Positions 1 through 6,788 of a stretch of 19,739 nt of DNA are shown here, piece by piece (within the stretch, counting starts at the first letter, position 1; every line of letters starts with the position of its first letter). The notes beneath the pieces were generated by a model that saw only the letters and a program-made list of their open reading frames with translations, was not told the DNA's origin and did not search any database. Made by a program: the position numbers and the translations under genes. This stretch comes from Flemingiibacterium sp045634345 (lineage in GTDB: Bacteria; Bacillota; Clostridia; Oscillospirales; CAG-272): positions 1 to 19,739 of the forward strand of contig JAZRAB010000152.1 of NCBI GenBank assembly GCA_045634345.1, in the 5' to 3' direction.

Positions 1-200
1 CCCGACACCCCCACCCGGCTCGGCTCAGCCGAGCCAAGGAGGGGAGTGCAGAGGGGGCCCTATGGTATCGGCAACAAGTCGGCGAAGCCGTCTTGCTTGA
101 GAGACAATTGGTTCCCCTCTGCAACGGCAGGCGGCGCAAAGCGCCGCTTGGAAGCTGCAAAAATCGGAGCATAACACTCCCCGATTAACAATACTTTACA
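1..200 (-). repeat. Dispersed GC-rich repeat, copy D (partial or rearranged)
   Basis: Non-coding, GC-rich block beyond the tcdA terminator. Its right end (about 170-200), read on the minus strand, starts TGTAAAGTATTGTTAATCGG and matches the corresponding end of the copy at 19445-19674. Its middle (about 90-145) carries the family words TTGAGAGACAA and CGGCAGGCGGCGCAA, also seen at 12110-12344 and 14078-14246. The left part has a perfect 9-bp dyad, GGCTCGGCT at 17-25 and AGCCGAGCC at 27-35, and shares the run TCAGCCGAGCC plus a G-rich stretch with the diverged copy near 6630. The element may continue beyond the window edge. Confidence 0.7.
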
Positions 201-206
201 AGCATA

Positions 207-246
207 TAAAAAAGTCATCCGTCCGCTTTAAAGTGGACGGATGACC
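207..246 (-). terminator. Rho-independent terminator of tcdA
   Basis: Stem of about 15 bp (214-228 with 231-245, one mismatch) around a very short loop. On the minus strand it is followed by a run of T (plus-strand A's at 208-213). It lies just downstream of the tcdA stop codon. Confidence 0.85.
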
Positions 247-268
247 TGCTTCTTAAGCAGTCCTTATA

Positions 269-991
269 TTATTTAATCCCCGCCAAGGCTTTGACTACAT
301 GACCGCCAATGATTAGTCCTGCCGCAGACGGCACAAATGATATTGAGCCGGGCACGTGTCTTGTAGTCTGCCCCTCAAGCTCGCTCTCACATGATGCCTT
401 TATTGGCGGCTCGTCCGAAAAGAGTACATCGCAGTGGGATATACCCATTTCACGAAGCTTTATACGCATAACCTTTGCAAGCGGACAGGTGTGCGTTTTA
501 GTGATATCCGTAATGCGAAAGCGCGTCGGGTCAAGCTTTGAGCCGGTACCCATTGAGGATATTACCGGAATGCCGCGCTCCTTTGCCGATGCTATTATCG
601 AAAGTTTAGAGCTTACCGTATCAATAGCGTCGATAATATAATCGGGGTGAGTCTCATCAATTATAGACGGGATATTGTTTGCGTCGGCGAAGATATCGTA
701 CCGAGCTACAAGAATATAGGGGTTGATAACGCGAGCGCGTTCGGCGGCGACCTCGGTTTTAAGTTTTCCCACCGTTGTCGTATCGGCGATTAATTGGCGA
801 TTGATGTTGGTAACGGACACGGTGTCATTATCAACAAGTATAGCTCCACCGACTCCGGCGCGTACTATCGCTTCAAGCGCATAGCTGCCAACGCCTCCGA
901 TACCGAATAAAAGCACCCTTTTATCTTTAAGCCGCGAAACCGCCTCATCACCGAGAAGCATCCTTTCGCGGTGCAACCAATCGTGCGTCAT
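269..991 (-). CDS. tcdA: tRNA threonylcarbamoyladenosine dehydratase (ThiF/MoeB/HesA family)
   Basis: 240 residues, about the family length (E. coli TcdA/CsdL is slightly longer). The E1-like adenylating fold is clear: glycine-rich nucleotide loop GIGGVGS at residues 30-36, then the strand LVDNDTVSVTNINRQ with the acidic residue and the N-x-x-R-Q motif typical of ThiF/MoeB enzymes. TcdA uses ATP to cyclise the t6A modification at position 37 of ANN-decoding tRNAs to ct6A. The start ATG at 991 is preceded on the minus strand by GGGGGA at good spacing, and a consensus promoter lies upstream. It is transcribed alone, with its own terminator. The tRNA units next door include tRNA-Thr, a natural substrate, but adjacency alone proves no link. 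A generic ThiF-family protein is the alternative; the N-terminal MLLGDEAVSRL-type sequence favours TcdA. Confidence 0.9.
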   Translation of the reverse strand: MTHDWLHRERMLLGDEAVSRLKDKRVLLFGIGGVGSYALEAIVRAGVGGAILVDNDTVSVTNINRQLIADTTTVGKLKTEVAAERARVINPYILVARYDIFADANNIPSIIDETHPDYIIDAIDTVSSKLSIIASAKERGIPVISSMGTGSKLDPTRFRITDITKTHTCPLAKVMRIKLREMGISHCDVLFSDEPPIKASCESELEGQTTRHVPGSISFVPSAAGLIIGGHVVKALAGIK

Positions 992-1024
992 ACAAATCCC
1001 CCAAAAACTTTATTTCTACCAATA

Positions 1025-1053
1025 ATTATACACTTCCACCTACGAAATGTCAA
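1025..1053 (-). promoter_or_regulatory. Sigma-A promoter of tcdA
   Basis: On the minus strand TTGACA (plus 1048-1053), a 17-bp spacer and TATAAT (plus 1025-1030): a perfect consensus promoter about 35 bp upstream of the tcdA start. Confidence 0.9.
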
Positions 1054-1114
1054 TATACTATGCGAATGGCAGAAAAAACAAATTTTTAAATTTTCGGTTT
1101 TTTGAAAAAATGTA

Positions 1115-1143
1115 TTGACAAACGCATTTGGTTGTGTTATAAT
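1115..1143 (+). promoter_or_regulatory. Sigma-A promoter of the tRNA-Asp/tRNA-Thr unit
   Basis: TTGACA at 1115-1120, 17-bp spacer, TATAAT at 1138-1143, a perfect consensus. An AT-rich stretch with TTTTTTGAAAAAA lies just upstream and could act as an UP element. The first tRNA begins 20 bp after the -10 box. Confidence 0.92.
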
Positions 1144-1162
1144 ATTGGTCGTGATGAGACAT

Positions 1163-1239
1163 GGCCGGGTAGTTCAGCTGGTTAGAACGCTAGCCTGTCA
1201 CGCTAGAGGTCGTGGGTTCGAACCCCATCTCGGTCGCCA
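1163..1239 (+). tRNA. tRNA-Asp (anticodon GTC)
   Basis: Cloverleaf read by eye: acceptor GGCCGGG pairs with CTCGGTC (two G-U pairs), discriminator G, encoded CCA at 1237-1239. Anticodon stem CTAGC/GCTAG encloses the loop CTGTCAC with anticodon GTC. The T-arm has GGTTCGAACCC. First gene of a two-tRNA unit, followed after 4 bp by tRNA-Thr. Confidence 0.97.
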
Positions 1240-1243
1240 TCAC

Positions 1244-1319
<76 letters not shown>

Positions 1320-1320
1320 T

Positions 1321-1358
1321 AGAAAAGCACGTCGTAAGACGTGCTTTTCTGCTTTTTA
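1321..1358 (+). terminator. Terminator of the tRNA-Asp/tRNA-Thr unit
   Basis: Perfect 13-bp stem AGAAAAGCACGTC (1321-1333) with its complement at 1338-1350, loop GTAA, then GCTTTTTAT. It follows the tRNA-Thr CCA directly. Confidence 0.93.
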
Positions 1359-1519
1359 TGCTCTGACAAATGAGCCGCCCTTGAACATTAGCACTCCACG
1401 CGATGCCAACCCAATCTGTCTTGTTACGTGACAGATTAGATTCAAAATGACGGTTTGTGTTGTGATTTAATAACACGGGAATTAAAATCTTAACATAGGA
1501 AAGTTTCGATTGCACAAAG
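1359..1519. other. Intergenic stretch between two convergent tRNA units
   Basis: No open reading frame with a ribosome binding site and no recognisable RNA gene. There is a weak hairpin AATCTGTC/GACAGATT at about 1410-1434 without a T-run. Nothing else can be supported. Confidence 0.5.
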
Positions 1520-1556
1520 AAAAAACCGCTCGTCTCGGTGACAAGCGGATTTTTTG
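1520..1556 (-). terminator. Terminator of the tRNA-Thr/tRNA-Leu unit
   Basis: Stem 1526-1534 with 1540-1548 around a 5-nt loop. On the minus strand all nine positions pair (one G-U) and are followed by TTTTTT. On the plus strand the same position is a C-A mismatch, so the minus orientation is favoured. Confidence 0.88.
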
Positions 1557-1559
1557 TAT

Positions 1560-1645
1560 TGGTGCCGGCAGTGGGACTTGAACCCACACGGTATTGCTAC
1601 CAACGGATTTTGAGTCCGTCACGTCTGCCATTCCATCATGCCGGC
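1560..1645 (-). tRNA. tRNA-Leu (anticodon CAA)
   Basis: Type II tRNA of 86 nt with a long variable arm. Acceptor GCCGGCA pairs with TGCCGGC, followed by discriminator A and encoded CCA (plus-strand TGG at 1560-1562). Anticodon stem ACGGA/TCCGT encloses CTCAAAA, anticodon CAA, reading UUG. Second gene of a minus-strand unit, 5 bp after tRNA-Thr. Confidence 0.96.
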
Positions 1646-1650
1646 ATTAA

Positions 1651-1726
<76 letters not shown>

Positions 1727-1752
1727 ACAAAAATGCATTTTTACACCGTACT

Positions 1753-1781
1753 ATTATAGCATACGAGAGTCTAAATTGCAA
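1753..1781 (-). promoter_or_regulatory. Promoter of the tRNA-Thr/tRNA-Leu unit
   Basis: On the minus strand TTGCAA (plus 1776-1781), 17-bp spacer, TATAAT (plus 1753-1758), with A/T tracts including TTTTTTGAAAAAA-like sequence upstream. The -10 box lies about 27 bp before tRNA-Thr. Confidence 0.8.
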
Positions 1782-1909
1782 TAGTTTTTTGAAAAAATCT
1801 TTATCTTTTTGAAAAAACAAGTTTGTCAAATGCTATGCTGTGCTGTTTATACATCGAGTAAAATGCCGTTCCCCATGTGCTTGAATATTTAGAGGACCCG
1901 ATTAAGCTA

Positions 1910-1950
1910 TAAAAACATCAGCTGTTGCCTTAATGTGCAACAGCTGATTG
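1910..1950 (-). terminator. Terminator of the 93-residue protein gene
   Basis: Perfect 12-bp stem (1917-1928 with 1937-1948, arm ATCAGCTGTTGC). On the minus strand it is followed by GTTTTTAT. It starts 5 bp beyond the stop codon of the gene at 1954-2235. Confidence 0.88.
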
Positions 1951-1953
1951 CCT

Positions 1954-2235
1954 TTATGCCTTGCGCAGCTCTGTTTCGAGCCAGATAACACCGTATTCAA
2001 ATGCTTCGTAAAGTCCGTTTTTCATGCCAAATTTCACGACCTTTTTGTCCTCGGTGCTCTGTATCTGTATAAGTATCTGATCGGGAAGTTCTTTGTCTCC
2101 GACCTTTTTCGTTGTCATAATGCCGAGGAAGAGAATATACTTGTCATCCATGTTTCCGTAGCAGATCTGGTTTCCTTCGCGTACAAGCGGCTTGCCGCGG
2201 TACATTATATATTTATCTTTACTGAGTGTACTCAT
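1954..2235 (-). CDS. Small conserved-looking protein of unknown function
   Basis: 93 residues, not recognised as a named family. It is soluble, with no signal peptide or membrane segment. It has a central hydrophobic strand (KYILFLGIM) and a mixed-charge C-terminus rich in E and K, suggesting a small beta-rich or alpha/beta fold. The reading frame is well supported: ATG at 2235 is preceded on the minus strand by GGAGGG at good distance, and a strong terminator follows the stop. It stands as a single-gene unit between a tRNA cluster and a divergently oriented lipoprotein gene. An overlapping plus-strand frame here lacks such signals. No function is proposed. Confidence 0.75.
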   Translation of the reverse strand: MSTLSKDKYIMYRGKPLVREGNQICYGNMDDKYILFLGIMTTKKVGDKELPDQILIQIQSTEDKKVVKFGMKNGLYEAFEYGVIWLETELRKA

Positions 2236-2372
2236 TGCAGTCCCTCCATATCATGATATAATTACTACATAGATTTTACCACATTCTTTTATCGAATTAT
2301 ACATATAAATTGTAAATTATATTAATACAACCACAAATATGCAGGTAAAATATTCTCTTTTATACATAATGA

Positions 2373-2401
2373 TTGACAATGCTGGAATTTTGGAGTATAA
2401 T
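2373..2401 (+). promoter_or_regulatory. Sigma-A promoter of the DUF3048 lipoprotein gene
   Basis: TTGACA at 2373-2378, 17-bp spacer, TATAAT at 2396-2401: a perfect consensus 44 bp upstream of the ATG at 2445. Because the longest in-frame reading begins exactly inside this -35 box, it also rules out that longer start. Confidence 0.92.
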
Positions 2402-2444
2402 ATATAGGTATATAAAATATTACCCTTTTATTATGAGGTACAAA

Positions 2445-3608
2445 ATGAGATCAAATAAAATAAAAAATATACTCTGCCTTCTTCTTGCATCTCAAATGCT
2501 TGTCTGCGTATCCTGCGGTACGGTGCAAACAGGGAACGAAGCAGGCTCGGATGATACGAAAAACAACGATCCCTTCAATGTTGAAACAGTTACGCCGCCG
2601 GAAACCGAGCCTACTACTGAAACAACGGTTGAGGATACCACCGCCGCCCCCGTGCCGATCGAGCCGGATATAATCAATCCTCTTACCGGACTTGAGGCTG
2701 AGGTCGACTACGAAAACCGCCGTCCGCTTGCTATTATGATAAACAATATAAAGGAAGCTAACCCACAAGAGGGCGTTTCGTATGCCGATATCATGTATGA
2801 GTGCATAGTCGAGGGCGGACTTACCCGTCTTATGATGGTGGTCTCTGATTACGAAAATTTGCCCGTTGTAGGCTCGGTACGCTCCTCGCGCGAGTATTAC
2901 CTTGACTTTGCCGCAAATCACGATGCCATGTATATGCACGCCGGCGGAAGCAATCAGGCTTACGCTGAATTAAAATCGCGCCGTGTTGACAACCTTGACG
3001 GCGTGAATGACAATGTTATATCATATAAGTGCTTTTACCGTGACGCATGGCGAGAGGCTAATATGGGATATGTGCACAGCCTTGTGACCACGGGCGAGCG
3101 TATCGTTGACGGTATTAAGTATAAAAAATACGACACGACTCTCGCAGAGGATTTTGATTCTCCTCTCGATTTCGTGCCGTATTATACCGCACGTCTTCCC
3201 GAGGGCGGGGACGCAAGCTATCTTCAGGTGTCCTATTCTCTATATCATCAGCCTTATTTTGAATATGACGAAGAAGAGGGCGTATATTACCGCTGGCAGT
3301 TTAGTGGGGACAAGCATATGGACAAGACAGCAGATGTCCAGCTTTCTTTTGCTAACGTAATCGTTCTTTACTGCAAGACCGCAAGCACAAATGACAGCTA
3401 CAAGCATATGGACGTTACTACCACCGGAAGCGGCGAGGGGTACTACCTATACGGCGGAAAATACGAGAAAATTACATGGAAGAAAGCCGACGAGGATACC
3501 CCTGTGAAGCTTTACAATGAGTCCGGAGAAGAGCTTCTTGTAAATCGCGGAAAGACATTTTTCCAAATCTGCACCGTTGATATGAAGAACTCCACTGTTA
3601 TTCATTAA
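2445..3608 (+). CDS. DUF3048 domain lipoprotein (YerB-like)
   Basis: 387 residues from ATG 2445, chosen because GAGGT precedes it at good spacing and a consensus promoter overlaps the longer in-frame start. The N-terminus is a lipoprotein signal: basic MRSNKIKN, hydrophobic core, then CVSCG with Cys24 the likely lipidated residue (position -3 is unusual). A Thr/Glu/Pro-rich linker (about residues 45-75) leads to a DUF3048-like region containing NPLTGLEAEVDYENRRPLAI, GVSYADIMYECIVEGGLTR and VGSVRSSREYYLDFA, as in B. subtilis YerB. A second domain carries the ITWKK and NRGKTFFQI segments. Its molecular function is unknown; it should be anchored on the outer face of the membrane. Its stop codon overlaps that of the convergent germination gene in the palindrome TTAA. 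Confidence 0.88.
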   Translation: MRSNKIKNILCLLLASQMLVCVSCGTVQTGNEAGSDDTKNNDPFNVETVTPPETEPTTETTVEDTTAAPVPIEPDIINPLTGLEAEVDYENRRPLAIMINNIKEANPQEGVSYADIMYECIVEGGLTRLMMVVSDYENLPVVGSVRSSREYYLDFAANHDAMYMHAGGSNQAYAELKSRRVDNLDGVNDNVISYKCFYRDAWREANMGYVHSLVTTGERIVDGIKYKKYDTTLAEDFDSPLDFVPYYTARLPEGGDASYLQVSYSLYHQPYFEYDEEEGVYYRWQFSGDKHMDKTADVQLSFANVIVLYCKTASTNDSYKHMDVTTTGSGEGYYLYGGKYEKITWKKADEDTPVKLYNESGEELLVNRGKTFFQICTVDMKNSTVIH

Positions 3609-5059
3609 GGCTCGTCCTTGGTGCGCAGTCTTTCACGGACAATGTGCCGCTTCAGTGCTTTTGCATTAAAGGGAATGAGCGGATATAGATAATTGCGTTT
3701 GCCGTTGACCGTTTTGTTTGAGGCGGCGAGGACGATTATTGCGATAAGTCCTGCGATATACCCGATAAGTCCACCTATAGCGGTTGCGGTGAGAAGAAGG
3801 ATACGCATGAATTTAAAGGCATACCCAAGCTCGTAGCTTGACTGCGAGAAATTAGCTATTGCAACAAATGCCATATAAACGATAACCTCCGGCACAAACC
3901 AGCCTATTTGTACCGCAAAATCGCCGAGTATCAGACCACCTACCACGCCGAATGTGTTGTTAAGCGAGCTTGGCGTGTTCATGGATGCAAGCTTTAGGCC
4001 GTCGAGGGAAAGCTCGATTATATATAACTGTAAAAGTATCGGCATGTTGCATTCGGTGTCGACCAAAATGAAATTGAGCCAATCGGGTATCCACTCTACA
4101 TGAGTTATAAGCAGATACCACGTCGGTGTCAAAAGCAGAGTCAGCGCGAAGACGGCATACCGAAGAATACGCAGATATGAGCCGGTTAGTGGGGGAAGGT
4201 AGTAATCGTTTGTGTCCTCCATGAAATCAAACAGACAGGTTGGCAGTATCATCGCTTCGGGCGAAGTGTCGGTCAGGACTATAATACTGCCCTCAAGTAA
4301 ATGCGCGGCGGCATTGTCGGGACGCTCCGTATACCTGAATTTCGGAAACGGATCGTACCATCCTCGCTTTATTAAACATTCCGCGAGACTTTGCTGACCG
4401 AGGGTCAGCGCGTCAACATTTATTGACTTAATCTTTTTTATTAGTGCTTCCACGTACTTACTGTCGGCTTTACCGTAAATATATGATACGACAACATCCG
4501 TTTTTGAGGTTTCGCCGAGTGTTATGCTCTCAAATGTTAGGCGCGGATCACGTATGCGCCGACGTATGAGCGTGGAATTTTGCTTTATCGTCTCGGTAAA
4601 GCTGTCGTGCGCCCCTCGCAGTACACGGTCATTTTCCGATTGACTGACGCTTCGCATGGGGTAAATGCGCGTGTCAATAGTGATTCCGACCGAGTTTATT
4701 GAATCTATGATTATGCCGACGGTACCGCTCATTACGGCGTATATGAACTGATCAAGATCGCGCTGTACCGTTGCCTCTGTGTGCGGCATATGGCGTGCCG
4801 CGAATTTATCGGCGTCGTCTACGGTATCTATACTCGGCAATTCGGCGAGATATATGAACAGGCGGTCAAGCACTGCGCTGTTGGCAAAGCCGTCAATAAA
4901 ATAGAATCTTGCCCTGTGCCCTGCAAATACTCGCTCGCGTCCGACAAAATCATAGTTTTTGCCGATACCGAACACAGAATCTAGATATGCGGCATTTTCT
5001 TCGTATGTGGGTTTAAAGGTGTGTTGTGGCATGTTAATTACCGCGTCTTTGCATTGCAA
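3605..5059 (-). CDS. Spore germination protein, GerA/SpoVAF family
   Basis: 484 residues, normal for GerA-family A subunits. The N-terminal soluble half contains GRERVFAGHRARFYFIDGFA and a DRVLRGAHDSFTETI...RRRIRDPRL region. The C-terminal half has several hydrophobic membrane segments and PEVIVYMAFVAIANFSQSSYE, all typical of GerAA/SpoVAF proteins. RGAHDSFTET and RRRIRDP resemble SpoVAF more than nutrient-receptor A subunits (from memory of the family). Such proteins sit in the spore inner membrane and act in germination. No B or C subunit genes and no spoVA genes are adjacent; only the amidase gene is upstream, 62 bp away. The start is uncertain: TTG at 5059 has AAGG about 6 nt upstream, while ATG at 5032 has no clear ribosome binding site. 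A 19-bp palindrome covers the TTG start. Confidence 0.88.
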   Translation of the reverse strand: MQCKDAVINMPQHTFKPTYEENAAYLDSVFGIGKNYDFVGRERVFAGHRARFYFIDGFANSAVLDRLFIYLAELPSIDTVDDADKFAARHMPHTEATVQRDLDQFIYAVMSGTVGIIIDSINSVGITIDTRIYPMRSVSQSENDRVLRGAHDSFTETIKQNSTLIRRRIRDPRLTFESITLGETSKTDVVVSYIYGKADSKYVEALIKKIKSINVDALTLGQQSLAECLIKRGWYDPFPKFRYTERPDNAAAHLLEGSIIVLTDTSPEAMILPTCLFDFMEDTNDYYLPPLTGSYLRILRYAVFALTLLLTPTWYLLITHVEWIPDWLNFILVDTECNMPILLQLYIIELSLDGLKLASMNTPSSLNNTFGVVGGLILGDFAVQIGWFVPEVIVYMAFVAIANFSQSSYELGYAFKFMRILLLTATAIGGLIGYIAGLIAIIVLAASNKTVNGKRNYLYPLIPFNAKALKRHIVRERLRTKDEP

Positions 5060-5121
5060 AGACTGCCTTGTTTTCGATTTTTTGGTTTATGCCATTATTA
5101 TCACCCACATAGACCAAAAGC

Positions 5122-5682
5122 TTACATGCCAAAATACTCCAATATTCCGTTGTATATTCCAAGAGCGAACAAATCGGGCTGTGTGCTCATAAGTTCGGCA
5201 TCTACGGGATTTGTGATGTATCCCATTTCAATGAGCGCCGCAGGCATCTGCGTGCGGCGAAGTACATACAGCGACGGACGGGCAAATGTGCCGCGGTTCT
5301 GAAGTCCCGTGATGAGCGACAGCTGCTCTATTACGTCCTCGCCAAGACGGAAACCTTCGCTGCCTTCGCGGTAAGCATACGCCTCGACGCCAGATGCCGA
5401 TGCGTTTGAATATGCGTTTGTGTGGAGACTTAAGAATATATCCGCCCCCCATTCGTTAGCAGCTCTTACTCTTGCCGCGAGGCTTGATGCATTTGATGTG
5501 CCGAGCTGTTCTGTCGGGGAACTGCGTGACAGACGTGCTTCAAAATTCGGATTGTTATTTAAAAGTCCTGCAAGAATCACCCCGATTTCATAGGTGATAT
5601 CCTGCTCACGCAGACCGTTTCCCTCTGCGCCGGCGTTTGGATTTGTGGGATTGTGCCCCTGATCTATAAATACCTTTGGCAT
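5122..5682 (-). CDS. N-acetylmuramoyl-L-alanine amidase (Amidase_3), no signal peptide
   Basis: 186 residues from ATG 5682. A longer in-frame TTG start at 5694 lies on top of the ribosome binding site GGAGG, which serves the ATG. The Amidase_3 zinc fold is complete: His10 in FIDQGHN, Glu26 in LREQD, His87 in SLHTN and catalytic Glu152 in ALIEMGY. The usual D-P-G-H motif is D-Q-G-H here. The enzyme cuts the bond between muramic acid and the L-Ala of the stem peptide. It lacks a signal peptide, membrane anchor and cell-wall binding repeats. In spore formers this is typical of mother-cell lysis amidases such as CwlC, and the spore gene directly downstream fits such a role (inference). A sporulation-type promoter could not be identified with confidence. 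Confidence 0.88.
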   Translation of the reverse strand: MPKVFIDQGHNPTNPNAGAEGNGLREQDITYEIGVILAGLLNNNPNFEARLSRSSPTEQLGTSNASSLAARVRAANEWGADIFLSLHTNAYSNASASGVEAYAYREGSEGFRLGEDVIEQLSLITGLQNRGTFARPSLYVLRRTQMPAALIEMGYITNPVDAELMSTQPDLFALGIYNGILEYFGM

Positions 5683-5734
5683 ATGTACCTCCAAAATATG
5701 ATTTATACAGTATATTCAAAGAGAGCTTGTTAAT

Positions 5735-6484
5735 ATGAAAGAAATTCAACGAATACTCAGCTTTACAAGACGTGCGGTCGATGATTACGCAATGATCGAG
5801 GATGGCGACCGTATCGGAGTTGGCGTGTCAGCCGGAAAGGATTCGCTCACACTCCTGCTTGCGCTCGCCGAGCTTCGGCGTTTTTATCCAAAAAAGTTCG
5901 AGCTTGTTGCAATAACGGTCGATATGGGATTTGAGGGAATGGACTTCTCATCTATTGCGGATCTTTGCCGTGAGATAGATGTTCCGTTTGTTGTCGTGCC
6001 GACACAGATAAGCCGTATCGTGTTCGACGTGCGAAAGGAGAAAAATCCGTGCGGACTGTGTGCGAAGATGCGACGCGGTGCGCTTCATGACGAGTGCAAG
6101 CGACAGGGATGCAATAAGCTTGCGCTTGGGCATCATTTCGATGATGTGGTGGACACATTCATGCTTAACCTCTTCTATGAGGGCAGGCTTGGCGCGTTTT
6201 CGCCCGTTACTTACTTATCTCGTAAAGATATGACGATGATCCGTCCGCTTATCTACGCGCAGGAAAAGGACGTGCGGTATTTTGTCAACCGCCATCCGCT
6301 GCCGGTCATCGAATCCCCGTGCCCGGCGGATAAAAATACCGAGCGTGAGTCAATGAAACAGTTGCTTGCATCGCTTGAGCGAGACAATAAAGGACTTCGC
6401 CACCGTATCTTCGGTGCAATGCAAAAAGCCGGTATCGACGGTTACAAGGAAACAAAATTGACCGTTTACCCCGACGAGGACTAA
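5735..6484 (+). CDS. ttcA: TtcA-like tRNA 2-thiocytidine synthetase (PP-loop ATPase)
   Basis: 249 residues. The PP-loop SAGKDS at 32-37 binds ATP. Cys106 and Cys109 (CGLC) and Cys196 (SPCP) are the three cysteines that hold the [4Fe-4S] cluster in TtcA-type thiolases; KLALGHHFDDVVDTFMLN is the family signature after the CxxC. TtcA makes 2-thiocytidine at position 32 of certain tRNAs. In Firmicutes the same family may have a different tRNA target, so the symbol is by similarity only. It is divergent from the amidase gene, with only about 50 bp between the starts; no convincing promoter is visible there. The ATG at 5735 has a weak GAGAG about 10 nt upstream. No terminator is visible after the stop, and a promoter for asnB follows. 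Confidence 0.87.
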   Translation: MKEIQRILSFTRRAVDDYAMIEDGDRIGVGVSAGKDSLTLLLALAELRRFYPKKFELVAITVDMGFEGMDFSSIADLCREIDVPFVVVPTQISRIVFDVRKEKNPCGLCAKMRRGALHDECKRQGCNKLALGHHFDDVVDTFMLNLFYEGRLGAFSPVTYLSRKDMTMIRPLIYAQEKDVRYFVNRHPLPVIESPCPADKNTERESMKQLLASLERDNKGLRHRIFGAMQKAGIDGYKETKLTVYPDED

Positions 6485-6542
6485 ATTTTTGCATTTTCAC
6501 AAAGGATTTTACCGTTTCCCCCTTTATTTTCACCGATATATG

Positions 6543-6551
6543 TGATATAAT
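6543..6551 (+). promoter_or_regulatory. Candidate extended -10 promoter for the asnB operon
   Basis: TGATATAAT (6543-6551) is a consensus extended -10 box. The matching -35 position (6523-6528, TTTATT) is poor. It is the only good -10 element between ttcA and asnB. Confidence 0.5.
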
Positions 6552-6625
6552 ATTATACTAATATATTTATCCTTATCCTATAGGCTGCTATTTTTTGTGA
6601 ACTGCTGTCAAGCACTCCGGAAAGC

Positions 6626-6717
6626 CATTCAGCCGAGCCTGGAGGGTGAGGGAGGGCGGAGCGGCGTTTGAGTGCAGCGAGTCCCCGCCTGAGCGCCGCT
6701 TATAGCGGCGCGAGTAT
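6626..6717 (+). repeat. Diverged copy E of the dispersed GC-rich repeat
   Basis: TCAGCCGAGCC followed by a G-rich run matches the left part of copy D (26-60). GTTTGAG, then a CCCCGCC-like stretch and the palindrome GAGCGCCGCTTATAGCGGCG, follow the same order as the core of the copies at 12171-12248 and 14131-14208. Identity is low, so this is a degraded or distant member. It can fold into a strong hairpin (GCGCCGC with GCGGCGC). Confidence 0.5.
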
Positions 6718-6788
6718 CTGAACGATTTAGCGAAAATAAAATCTTCATTAACTCAAAAGAAAAAATCCATCCGATCAGGAGAAAAAAT

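Larger units (their letters stand above)
6485..6788. other. asnB leader / intergenic region
   Basis: 304 bp without a gene. It holds an AT-rich first part with a candidate promoter near 6543-6551 and a GC-rich second part (6626-6717) that resembles the dispersed repeat family. AGGAG at about 6777-6781 is the asnB ribosome binding site. If transcription starts near 6558, the mRNA leader is about 230 nt and includes the GC-rich block. No T-box motif (AGGGTGG type) is seen. Confidence 0.5.

Noticed and set aside
1410..1434. Hairpin as a separate terminator or small RNA
   Set aside because: Only 8 bp with no T-run, no promoter of its own, and better terminators flank it on both sides.
2373..2444. 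Longer start of the DUF3048 lipoprotein
   Set aside because: The proposed start overlaps a perfect -35 box of the gene's own promoter; ATG 2445 has a ribosome binding site and begins the signal peptide.
5683..5734. Sigma-E or sigma-K promoter for the amidase gene (CATATTTT)
   Set aside because: A -10 box there would start transcription within the ribosome binding site, and no matching -35 was found at the right spacing.
6485..6788. T-box riboswitch before asnB
   Set aside because: No AGGGTGG-type antiterminator motif and no specifier-like architecture was found.
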